Positions 44,248 through 51,835 of a stretch of DNA of 64,000 nt are shown one piece after another; position 1 is the stretch's first letter; every line of letters starts with the position of its first letter. The stretch spans positions 11,911-75,910 of the forward strand of contig CALDHY010000042.1 of the NCBI GenBank assembly GCA_937901445.1, in the 5' to 3' direction. The position numbers and the translations under genes were made by a program. This stretch comes from an uncultured Selenomonadales bacterium. Its GTDB lineage: Bacteria > Bacillota > Negativicutes > Selenomonadales > Selenomonadaceae. The notes below the pieces were generated by a model that did not search any database, had not been told where the DNA came from, and worked only from the letters and a program-made list of their open reading frames with translations.

Positions 44248-44399
44248 GAAAAGAGATGCCCGCGCTTTGCACGGGTCCGGGTAACGTTGGAGCGTACGAG
44301 GTGGCGGAAGCCCTACTCCGAGCGTACAGTAAACTTAGTGCCCTGCGCGGGCACGCGTTTTCTTTGGTACTTTCTTTGAGGCTTGGTCAAAGAAAGTAC
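44248..44399 (-). repeat. Compound palindromic element, copy 2
   Basis: Read on the minus strand: 13-bp perfect hairpin GTACTTTCTTTGA (arms 44399-44387 and 44379-44367), then CAAAGAAAA, then a GC-rich arm GTGCCCGCGC, a core of about 90 bp with its own GAGCGTAC-type inverted pieces, and the closing arm GCGCGGGCATCTCTTTT. Same plan as 30797-30965 with an unrelated core. The remainder of the 44123-44445 gap shows no gene. Confidence 0.75.
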
Positions 44400-44445
44400 A
44401 TTTAAGATAAAAATAAATTACATTTATAAGTAAAAAAATTGCAAT

Positions 44446-45861
44446 TCATTTAAGTGTAAAATTCGGCTTGCAAGTATTTTTGAATTGGAAGAAACAAACT
44501 GCCGCCAAAATTATCGCTACGATATTTCCAACAACCGCCGGAAATTGCAAGCCTTCAGGAGCTTGAATTATATAAGTTACTGTAACGAACGTCATAAACA
44601 TTGCGGGAATAAACGGAATTAAAAACGACCGCCCCGAAAATTTTTTTGTCATATAAACTGCGCCCATCCAAAGTACAATCGTTGCAACAGTTTGATTCGT
44701 CCACGCAAAATATCTCCACACCGAATTATAATCAAGTTGAGTAATAATTCCTACGGCAATAATCATTGGCACGGCAAAAACTAAGCGACTTTTAATTTTA
44801 ACTTGCGCCAAATCAAACCAATCTGAAAGAATTAATCTTGAACTTCTTAACGCAGTATCGCCGGAAGTAATTGGGCAAACTATAACGCCAATCATCGCTA
44901 ACGCCATACCAATACCGCCGCCCATAGAATCTTGACAAATTTTATAGACAGCCGCGCCCGCGCCGCCGCTTGAAATTTCCGCTGCAAGTCCTTCAGTGCC
45001 GTGAAAGAAAGTAATTCCTGCCGCCGCCCAAATTAAAGCGATAATTCCTTCACAAACCATCGCGCCGTAAAATACAGGGCGCGCCAAATGTTCATTCGGT
45101 ATGCAACGTGACATTATAGGCGATTGTGTGGCGTGAAAGCCGCTTATCGCTCCGCAAGCCACCGTTATAAACATAAACGGGAATATTGGCATTGCGTCGC
45201 CTTTTGGGTGTAAATTCGCAAGTTGCATTTCCGGCATTGGCAAGCCGCTGAATATCATTCCAAACATTACGCCCAACGCCATTACTATAAAACAAATTCC
45301 AAAGATAGGATACAAGCCGCCAATGATTTTATCAACCGGTAAAAGCGTCGCCAAAAAATAATAAAATAAAATTACTACAACAAAAATCTGCAGCGAAATT
45401 CCCGTTAATTTTTCCAAAAGCCCGGCAGGTCCAACCGTGAAAACTGCACTAAGCAAAACTAACAGAATAACCATAAAAACGCGCATAAAATTTAAAACGC
45501 CCGCGCCCAAATATTTGCCTACAACTTCAGTAATACTTTTGCCGCCTTCGCGCATGCTTACCATTCCGGCAAAATAATCGTGAACGCCGCCGGCAAAAAT
45601 TGTTCCAAGCACAATCCACAAATAAACGCTTGTACCCCAAATTGCGCCGCCCAACGCGCCAAAAATTGGTCCGAGCCCCGCAATGTTCAAAAGTTGAATC
45701 ATAAAAATTTTCCACGTCGGCAACGGTACAAAGTCCACGCCGTCTCTTTTAGTTATTGCAGGCGTCGGGGCGTTCGTCGGCTTGAAGAATTTTTCAACGA
45801 TACTGCCGTAAATAAAATATCCCAAAATCAACGCCGCAAGTGCAACTAAAAATGTTGTCAT
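44446..45861 (-). CDS. cstA: Carbon starvation protein A (CstA-type peptide/pyruvate transporter)
   Basis: 471 residues, about 12-13 membrane helices. Typical CstA segments: DGVDFVPLPTWKIFMIQLLNIAGLGP (about 40-65, split here), GGVHDYFAGMVSMREGG near 96-112, and CGAISGFHATQSPIMSRC near 235-252. The family imports peptides or pyruvate across the inner membrane during nutrient shortage. ATG at 45861 with GAGGTGA; promoter just upstream. 471 residues is the short form without the C-terminal extension. Confidence 0.92.
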   Translation of the reverse strand: MTTFLVALAALILGYFIYGSIVEKFFKPTNAPTPAITKRDGVDFVPLPTWKIFMIQLLNIAGLGPIFGALGGAIWGTSVYLWIVLGTIFAGGVHDYFAGMVSMREGGKSITEVVGKYLGAGVLNFMRVFMVILLVLLSAVFTVGPAGLLEKLTGISLQIFVVVILFYYFLATLLPVDKIIGGLYPIFGICFIVMALGVMFGMIFSGLPMPEMQLANLHPKGDAMPIFPFMFITVACGAISGFHATQSPIMSRCIPNEHLARPVFYGAMVCEGIIALIWAAAGITFFHGTEGLAAEISSGGAGAAVYKICQDSMGGGIGMALAMIGVIVCPITSGDTALRSSRLILSDWFDLAQVKIKSRLVFAVPMIIAVGIITQLDYNSVWRYFAWTNQTVATIVLWMGAVYMTKKFSGRSFLIPFIPAMFMTFVTVTYIIQAPEGLQFPAVVGNIVAIILAAVCFFQFKNTCKPNFTLK

Positions 45862-45881
45862 ACAAAAATCACCTCGCGGCA

Positions 45882-45890
45882 ATTATAACA
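45882..45890 (-). promoter_or_regulatory. Extended -10 promoter of cstA
   Basis: GTGTTATAAT on the minus strand, TATAAT at 45887-45882, followed within 15 bp by the GAGGTGA ribosome site. The region from -10 to ribosome site is almost the same as that of the gene at 45916-46845. Confidence 0.6.
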
Positions 45891-45915
45891 CTTTGTATAT
45901 TTTTGTTGTAAAATT

Positions 45916-46845
45916 TTATTTAAAAATTCTTCGACTGGTTGCCGCAATTTTTGATTCAGGAATTGGCAGTTTCATTGCCTCGTACCTTAACAATAAATCT
46001 CTTACCATTTCCAATTCGGTAAAATTCGGCGGGTAGCCGTAAGCGTCCATTACCGCCGCGTCGTTTTCATTGTGCGCCTCGCGCAGGTCAGGCGGCATCG
46101 CCACTTCGTCATATAAATCTGCAAGGCTTGCATTTGGGTAATTCGCCCGCGCGTCCAAAATTTTTTGCGCCGCCCTTTCCATTCTTGCCTTGCGTTTTTT
46201 GTCTGCGTTGATAAAAATAAAATTATTATAAACAATCGTCCCCGAATATCTGTAACTCATTCCAAGACGCCCCGCAACAACGCGCATCCAAGCCATATGT
46301 ACAATACTTGTAAGCTGCCCAAAAAGCCATAAACTTGCATCGGGAATTACTGAACAAGCATTGCCCGCAATAATATCTTTATCAACCCAACCAATAGGGA
46401 TATATTTTCGACTTTCGCCCGAATGAAGCGGCACACAAAGATAATCAGTTTTTGGTTGTCGAATTTCTTGAAATAAAGTGGGCTTGTCTGCAGATTTTCG
46501 GGTAGCGGCTTTTTGACTTTTTAAACGAAATTCTTTCACGGCTTTAACCCTTTTATAGACAAGCGGCATTTTGCGCAATTCATCAGGCGGGCAATCGACA
46601 AGCCAAAGGCAATAGCGCATTTTGTTATTAATAAATTCTTCAGCACCAATATAACGGCGAATATATTTTTTGGCGGCGGGTTCACGTTTAATAAAATCTT
46701 CGTAGTCTTCAGCCTCAATGATTAAATTTCCGCCATCTGTAGGCTTACTTCCAAAAATCATACGCGGCACGGTAAATCTTTGCGTTTCGTCAATGTAGTA
46801 TTCGCCCGGAAATTTTGTAATTATGTAAGGATTTGTTTCTGACAC
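45916..46845 (-). CDS. C-terminal (target recognition) part of an MmeI-like DNA methyltransferase
   Basis: 309 residues that match the last third of class I SAM-dependent methyltransferases of the MmeI type (usually 900 residues or more): TRD region with PRMIFGSKPTDGGNLII, YIRRYIGAEEFINNKMRYCLW and RKYIPIGWVDKDIIAG, ending the helical C-domain with ANYPNASLADLYDEVAMPPDL and HNENDAAVMDAYGY. The SAM site and the catalytic NPPF motif are missing. GTG at 46845 has its own GAGGTGA and promoter, and no upstream part remains, so it may be an expressed orphan specificity domain or a remnant. Confidence 0.8.
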   Translation of the reverse strand: MSETNPYIITKFPGEYYIDETQRFTVPRMIFGSKPTDGGNLIIEAEDYEDFIKREPAAKKYIRRYIGAEEFINNKMRYCLWLVDCPPDELRKMPLVYKRVKAVKEFRLKSQKAATRKSADKPTLFQEIRQPKTDYLCVPLHSGESRKYIPIGWVDKDIIAGNACSVIPDASLWLFGQLTSIVHMAWMRVVAGRLGMSYRYSGTIVYNNFIFINADKKRKARMERAAQKILDARANYPNASLADLYDEVAMPPDLREAHNENDAAVMDAYGYPPNFTELEMVRDLLLRYEAMKLPIPESKIAATSRRIFK

Positions 46846-46864
46846 TAAAAATCACCTCGCGCAG

Positions 46865-46873
46865 ATTATAACA
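46865..46873 (-). promoter_or_regulatory. Extended -10 promoter of the MmeI-like fragment
   Basis: GTGTTATAAT on the minus strand with TATAAT at 46870-46865, closely followed by GCGAGGTGA. Its presence suggests that the truncated gene is transcribed. Confidence 0.6.
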
Positions 46874-46937
46874 CGGTGTAGAAAAATTTTCTGTTTGAAG
46901 TTATAATAGGGCGAAAATTTTTTTGGAGGTGGTTAAG

Positions 46938-47357
46938 TTGAAAATTTTATTTGTTTGCAGCGGCAATACCGGACGTTCGCCAATGGCAGAATTTGTAATG
47001 AAAAAACTTGTCGACGGCGATAAAAATTTTGTAATTGAGTCTGCGGCGTCAAAGCCGACAAGCGGCGGCGAATTGCACGCGGGAATTGCGGCAAAACTGC
47101 GCGAGGAAAATGTACCCTACACAAAACATACCGCGCGGCAAATTTCGGCGGCAGATTATCAAAAGTTCGACAAAATAATTTGCATGGACGCGGGCAACGT
47201 CGAGCAAGTCAAGGAAATTTGCGGCGGCGACCCTCAAGGCAAAATTCAAATGTTGCTGGAAAAAGATATTCCTTGGGACAAAAACGGATTCGCCAAAACT
47301 TATGAAGATATTCTGCGCGGCTGTAAAAATTTGTTGGAAACTTTAAAGGAGGCTTAA
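46938..47357 (+). CDS. Low-molecular-weight protein tyrosine phosphatase
   Basis: 139 residues from TTG at 46938 (GGAGG 8 nt upstream). P-loop CSGNTGRSPM near residues 7-16 fits CX5RS; the catalytic Asp would be in KDIPWDKNGF near 117-126, a less usual form of the DP loop. Arsenate reductases have a similar fold, but the N-terminal CSGNTGRSPMAE with its length fits the phosphatase. Divergent from the MmeI-like gene. Confidence 0.85.
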   Translation: MKILFVCSGNTGRSPMAEFVMKKLVDGDKNFVIESAASKPTSGGELHAGIAAKLREENVPYTKHTARQISAADYQKFDKIICMDAGNVEQVKEICGGDPQGKIQMLLEKDIPWDKNGFAKTYEDILRGCKNLLETLKEA

Positions 47358-47361
47358 CATT

Positions 47362-47700
47362 ATGAAAAAATTTTTTGCTACGCTCTTAATTGCAACGGCG
47401 TTAATTTTCGGCAGTCAAAATAACTTTGCTGAAGCAGAGGAAGTTTTTATGGGAACTCATCCCTCAAGCAATATGCAAGCCTATTTGATAACTGAAAGCA
47501 TAGAAGTAAATGAAGACAGCTTTACTTGTACCGTCATTTCATACTACAAAAATCAGCACAGTTACTTGAAGTACTATTTTTTTCAAAATGGCGATGACGT
47601 CTACTATCAAACAGATGCCAATTTGAAGCCGTTAAAATTATCAGAAAACACGGTTGTAGAAAACAATATCTATAAATACGTTTGGTTAGGTGAAAGATAA
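47362..47700 (+). CDS. Small secreted protein
   Basis: 112 residues. Signal peptide MKKFFATLLIATALIFGS with cleavage likely after NNFAEA (about residue 27). The mature part of about 85 residues is Tyr-rich (SYYKNQHSYLKYYFF) with one Cys. 4 bp behind the phosphatase gene. No family recognised; likely periplasmic. Confidence 0.75.
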   Translation: MKKFFATLLIATALIFGSQNNFAEAEEVFMGTHPSSNMQAYLITESIEVNEDSFTCTVISYYKNQHSYLKYYFFQNGDDVYYQTDANLKPLKLSENTVVENNIYKYVWLGER

Positions 47701-47788
47701 AAAAATTAACGGCGCGGCAGGATTTTTTTTTGACGCGGCAAATAAAATTCAAGTAGTATTGTAAAAAAAATCACAGGAGGGATTAACT

Positions 47789-48631
47789 TTGAGAGAGTTA
47801 GACGTAAAAGTTATAACTGAAAACGTCGCCGAAATGTGCAAAGAAGCGGCGTATTATTTGCCCGAAGATGTTTACAACGGGCTGAAGCGCGGGCGTGAAA
47901 CCGAAAAATCTGAAGTAGGTAAAATCGTCCTTGACCAAATTATTAAAAACGCCGAAATTGCAAAGGCTGAAGATCGCCCCTACTGTCAAGATACCGGTAT
48001 GACGATTGTATTTGTCAAACTTGGACAGGATTTACACATTGTCGGCGGCGATTTTACAGAGGCGATTAACGCGGGAATTGCAAAAGGCTACACTGAAGGC
48101 TATTTGAGAAAATCTGTTGTAGGCGAGCCGCTTTTTAACCGCGTCAACACTAAAAACAATACGCCCGGCGTAATTTACACTGAAATTGTACCCGGCGATA
48201 AATTGGAAATTACCATTGCGCCAAAAGGTTTTGGTTCAGAAAATAAATCCGGCGTGAAAATGCTTGTACCGGCGGACGGCGTTAAAGGCGTCAAAAAAGC
48301 CGTTATGGAAATTATTTTGCACGCCAGTATGAATCCTTGCCCGCCTATGGTTGTCGGCGTTGGAATTGGCGGCACTATGGACAGAGCGGCTTTACTTTCC
48401 AAAAAAGCTTTAACCCGTTCAATCGACGAAAGAAACCCAATGCCCGAATATGCAAAACTTGAGGAAGAACTTTTGGAACTTATAAACTCAACGGGAATTG
48501 GTCCGCAACTCGGCGGTACAACTTCCGCGCTTGCCGTTAATGTTGAATGGGGACCTACGCACATTGCGGGCTTGCCTGTTGCAGTTACGATTTGCTGTCA
48601 TGCAATGCGCCACTCTCACAGAATTTTATAA
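47789..48631 (+). CDS. Class I fumarate hydratase, alpha subunit
   Basis: 280 residues, oxygen-sensitive [4Fe-4S] hydro-lyase that interconverts fumarate and malate (fumarase or, less likely, L-tartrate dehydratase TtdA). DRPYCQDTGMTIVFVK near residues 62-77 (cluster Cys), GFGSENKSGVKML near 150, CPPMVVGVGIGGTMDRA near 190-206, HRIL C-terminus. TTG at 47789 with AGGAGG. Linked through a heptad hairpin to the beta subunit and then to the fumarate reductase genes, which supports the fumarase role. All three expected cluster cysteines appear present (YCQD, NPCP, ICCH). Confidence 0.93.
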   Translation: MRELDVKVITENVAEMCKEAAYYLPEDVYNGLKRGRETEKSEVGKIVLDQIIKNAEIAKAEDRPYCQDTGMTIVFVKLGQDLHIVGGDFTEAINAGIAKGYTEGYLRKSVVGEPLFNRVNTKNNTPGVIYTEIVPGDKLEITIAPKGFGSENKSGVKMLVPADGVKGVKKAVMEIILHASMNPCPPMVVGVGIGGTMDRAALLSKKALTRSIDERNPMPEYAKLEEELLELINSTGIGPQLGGTTSALAVNVEWGPTHIAGLPVAVTICCHAMRHSHRIL

Positions 48632-48703
48632 GGATTAGGGGTTAAGGTCTAAGGACTAGGGAAATTTTCCTTAGCCTTTAATCCTTAAACCTTAGCCCTT
48701 AAA
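48629..48703 (+). repeat. Heptad repeat hairpin between fumarase subunit genes
   Basis: Five forward 7-mers (TAAGGAT, TAGGGGT, TAAGGTC, TAAGGAC, TAGGGAA) from the alpha-subunit stop codon, an ATTTTCC loop, then four to five inverse 7-mers (TTAGCCT, TTAATCC, TTAAACC, TTAGCCC). The phase of 7 is kept throughout and the halves can pair into a long stem. Confidence 0.92.
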
Positions 48704-48729
48704 AAACTGACTGAAAGGAAGTTTTGAAA

Positions 48730-49302
48730 TTGGCTGAAAGCATCAGAATAACAACGCCTTTTACTGAAGAAATGTCAAGAAAACTTAAAGCCGGCGACAG
48801 CGTTTTAATTACCGGCACAATCATAAGCGCACGCGACGCCGCACATAAAGCAATGACTGAAGCACTTGCACGCGGCGAAAAATTGCCTGTTGACTGGAAT
48901 AACCAAATTGTTTATTATCTTGGACCTACACCGGCTAAGCCCGGCGACCCCATCGGTTCCTGCGGTCCTACAACTTCCGGCAGAATGGACGCCTATACAC
49001 CGACAATGTTAGATCAAGGTATTAAGGGAATGGTAGGCAAAGGCTCCCGCGCTCCTGAAGTTGTCGAGGCTATGAAGAAAAACGGCGCAACTTATTTTGC
49101 GGCAGTTGGCGGCGCGGCGGCTTTAATCGCTAAATCTGTAAAAAGTTACAAAGTTTTAGCTTATCCCGAACTTGGACCGGAGGCGGTTGCAGCGTTGGAA
49201 GTTGTAGATTTTCCGGCTATTGTCGTCATTGACTGCGAAGGAAATAATTTTTATGAAATTGGACAAAAACCTTTCCGCAACTTTGATATGAGCAAAATTT
49301 AA
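48730..49302 (+). CDS. Class I fumarate hydratase, beta subunit
   Basis: 190 residues, the small subunit/C-terminal domain of the [4Fe-4S] fumarase. IRITTPFTEEMSRKLKAGD near the start, ISARDAAHKA near residue 36, YLGPTPAKPGDPIGSCGPTTSGRMD near 62-88 (split motif) and GGAAALIAKSVKSYK near 130. TTG at 48730 is 8 nt behind AAGGAAG; the TTG at 48724 is too close to it. Heptad hairpins lie on both sides. Confidence 0.93.
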   Translation: MAESIRITTPFTEEMSRKLKAGDSVLITGTIISARDAAHKAMTEALARGEKLPVDWNNQIVYYLGPTPAKPGDPIGSCGPTTSGRMDAYTPTMLDQGIKGMVGKGSRAPEVVEAMKKNGATYFAAVGGAAALIAKSVKSYKVLAYPELGPEAVAALEVVDFPAIVVIDCEGNNFYEIGQKPFRNFDMSKI

Positions 49303-49364
49303 GGGTTAAGGGTTAAGGGCTAGGGACTAGGGAAATTTCCTTAGTCCTTAATCCTTAGTCCTTA
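49300..49364 (+). repeat. Heptad repeat hairpin between fumarase and frdC
   Basis: Five forward 7-mers (TAAGGGT twice, TAAGGGC, TAGGGAC, TAGGGAA) starting at the beta-subunit stop, ATTTCC loop, and four inverse 7-mers (TTAGTCC, TTAATCC, TTAGTCC). Ends 14 bp before the frdC ribosome site. Confidence 0.92.
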
Positions 49365-49384
49365 TAAAAATAAGGAGGCAGAAA

Positions 49385-50008
49385 ATGTTTCACACCACTT
49401 TTTATTTGCGGCGTTTACATTCTTTGTGCGGCTTGCTTGTCTTGGGTATGGTACTTTTTGAACACATTTTTACAAACTCAATGGCAATGCTCGGACCTGA
49501 AGGCTTAAACACCGCGCTTGAGATGATGGAGCTTATTCCTAAGCCAATTTTCTTGGGATTGGAGCTCGGCGGTATTGCAGTGCCGCTTTTATTTCACGGC
49601 ATTTATGGTATTTACATTGCACTGCAAGCTAACAACAACCCGCGCCGTTTCGGCTATCTTCGTAACTGGAATTTTACTTTGCAACGTTGGACTGCGTGGT
49701 TTTTGGTAGTATTTTTAATTTGGCACGTCGGCTACCTTCGTTTTTATGTAAAAGGCGTTACCGGCACTCCAATTTCTTTTGAACTGCTCCAAAACTTTTT
49801 CCAAAATCCCGTTATTGTTGTACTTTATATTTTGGGAATGTGGGCGGCGATTTTCCATTTCTGCAACGGTATAACTACTTTCTGCATGACGTGGGGAATT
49901 ACAAAAGGTCCGCGCTCTCAAAATGTTATCAGCGCAATTAGTATGATGCTTTGCGCGGGGCTTTGCCTTGTAACTGTTGCATTTATGGCAAGCTATTTTG
50001 TTTATTGA
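49385..50008 (+). CDS. frdC: Fumarate reductase cytochrome b subunit
   Basis: 207 residues, five membrane helices, matching the SdhC/FrdC di-heme cytochrome b558 type (Bacillus, Wolinella). Candidate heme His residues in RRLHSLCG near 12, MVLFEHIFTN near 26, LLFHGIYG near 65, FLIWHVGYL near 113 and AAIFHFCNGI near 155. It links the menaquinone pool to FrdA/FrdB for anaerobic fumarate respiration. AAGGAGG ribosome site. Confidence 0.93.
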   Translation: MFHTTFYLRRLHSLCGLLVLGMVLFEHIFTNSMAMLGPEGLNTALEMMELIPKPIFLGLELGGIAVPLLFHGIYGIYIALQANNNPRRFGYLRNWNFTLQRWTAWFLVVFLIWHVGYLRFYVKGVTGTPISFELLQNFFQNPVIVVLYILGMWAAIFHFCNGITTFCMTWGITKGPRSQNVISAISMMLCAGLCLVTVAFMASYFVY

Positions 50009-50020
50009 GGTGGGTAGAAT

Positions 50021-51832
50021 ATGGCTAAAGATATGAGCAAAAAGAAAATTGCAATAGTCGGCGGCGGTATTTCGGGACTGCTCGCCACAATCAAAGTTTG
50101 CGAATTGGGCGGCGAAGTTGATTTATTTTCTTACTGCCCCGTTAAGCGTTCACATTCGCTTTGCGCACAAGGCGGAATTAACGCCTGTATGGATACAAAA
50201 GGCGAACACGACAGCATTTATGAACACTTCGACGATACTGTTTACGGCGGAGACTTTTTGGCGGATCAAATTGCCGTTAAAGGTATGGTTGAGGCTGCGC
50301 CAAAATTAATTAAAATGTTTGACAGAATGGGCGTACCTTTCACGCGCACTTCTGAAGGCGTTTTAGATTTACGCAATTTCGGCGGGCAAAAACACAAACG
50401 CACTTGCTTTGCCGGTTCAACTACAGGTCAACAGATTTTATACGCGCTTGATGAACAAGTTAGACGCTGGGAAGTCAAAGGCTCCGTCAACAAATATGAA
50501 TTTTGGGAATTTATCAAGATTATCAAAAACAAAGAGGGTATTTGTCGCGGACTCGTCGCGCAGAATATGAATACAATGGAAATTCGCGCGTTTTTGGCTG
50601 ATACTGTCATTTTGGCAACCGGCGGTCCCGGACAAGTTTTTGGGCGTTGCACTGCGTCAACAATCTGTAACGGCTCGGCAGTTTCTGCAGTTTATCAACA
50701 GGGCGCGGAAATTGCCAATCCCGAATTTATCCAAATACACCCGACCGCAATTCCTGGCAGTGATAAAAATCGCTTAATGAGTGAGGCTTGCCGCGGTGAA
50801 GGCGGGCGCGTTTGGGTTTACAAAGACGGCAAGCCGTGGTACTTCCTTGAGGAAATGTATCCTGCGTACGGTAACCTTGTACCGCGTGACGTTGCAAGCC
50901 GCGCAATTTACAAAGTTTGCGTACATATGGGATTAGGAATTAACGGCGAAAACCGCGTATATTTGGATTTATCGCACATTGACAGCGGCTATCTTGAAAG
51001 AAAACTCGGCGGTATTCTGGAAATGTACAGCGAATTTGTCGGACAAGATCCGCGCAAAGTTCCAATGGAAATTTTCCCGAGCGTTCATTACTCAATGGGC
51101 GGAATTTGGGTTGACAGGTTGCACAATACAAATATCCCCGGCTTAATGGCTAGCGGCGAATGTGATTATCAATATCACGGCGCAAATCGTCTTGGCGCAA
51201 ATTCACTTTTAAGCGCGGCTTACAGCGGCACTGTTTCCGGTCCGGAAGCTATGAAATGGGCGAAAACCGGCAACAAAGGCAGTGATTTAACAGCTGAAGA
51301 AATTGAATCTGCCCGCCGTGAAGTTCAAAACGAATATGATAAAATTTTGACAATGAACGGCTCCGAAAACGCGCACAAGCTCCACCACGAAATGGGCGAT
51401 TTAATGTACAAATATGTTGCCATTGAGCGTGATAACAACGGCTTGGACGCTTGTCTTGTCGAATTGAAAAAACTTTTGAAACGCTGGGACGATATTGGAA
51501 TTACAGACCATTCAACCGTTGCCAATCAAGAAGCTATGTTCGTTCGTCAACTGCGCAATATGATTCTTTACGCAATGGCAATTACAAAAGGCGCAAGAAT
51601 GCGCGACGAATCACGCGGCGCACATGCTAAAATCGTACTTGAAAACGGCAAGCAAAAACACGACGCGGACGGCGAATTGGTATTTATGGGGCGCGATGAT
51701 GAACACTTTATGAAAGTTACAATCGTAAACTACGACCAAAAAACTGAAGAGCCTATCGTAACTTACAGAGATTTTGACCATTCCTTGATTAAACCGCGTG
51801 CAAGAAACTACGCCGTTGCAAAGAAAGAATAG
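50021..51832 (+). CDS. frdA: Fumarate reductase/succinate dehydrogenase flavoprotein
   Basis: 603 residues. FAD-binding IVGGGISGLLATIKV near residues 12-26, covalent-FAD His in RSHSLCAQGGINA near 44-56, ATGGPGQVFG near 205, active-site IQIHPTAIPG near 238, GEGGRVWVYKDG near 260, SMGGIWVD near 360 and GANRLGANSLL near 393. Catalytic subunit on the cytosolic face of the membrane. Its operon places a TPR gene between it and the iron-sulfur subunit gene. Confidence 0.96.
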   Translation: MAKDMSKKKIAIVGGGISGLLATIKVCELGGEVDLFSYCPVKRSHSLCAQGGINACMDTKGEHDSIYEHFDDTVYGGDFLADQIAVKGMVEAAPKLIKMFDRMGVPFTRTSEGVLDLRNFGGQKHKRTCFAGSTTGQQILYALDEQVRRWEVKGSVNKYEFWEFIKIIKNKEGICRGLVAQNMNTMEIRAFLADTVILATGGPGQVFGRCTASTICNGSAVSAVYQQGAEIANPEFIQIHPTAIPGSDKNRLMSEACRGEGGRVWVYKDGKPWYFLEEMYPAYGNLVPRDVASRAIYKVCVHMGLGINGENRVYLDLSHIDSGYLERKLGGILEMYSEFVGQDPRKVPMEIFPSVHYSMGGIWVDRLHNTNIPGLMASGECDYQYHGANRLGANSLLSAAYSGTVSGPEAMKWAKTGNKGSDLTAEEIESARREVQNEYDKILTMNGSENAHKLHHEMGDLMYKYVAIERDNNGLDACLVELKKLLKRWDDIGITDHSTVANQEAMFVRQLRNMILYAMAITKGARMRDESRGAHAKIVLENGKQKHDADGELVFMGRDDEHFMKVTIVNYDQKTEEPIVTYRDFDHSLIKPRARNYAVAKKE

Positions 51833-51835
51833 CCT

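Noticed and set aside
44248..44399. GC-rich folded stretch as a tRNA or known riboswitch
   Set aside because: No cloverleaf with a T-loop or CCA-ready acceptor can be drawn, and the fold matches the repeat at 30797-30965.
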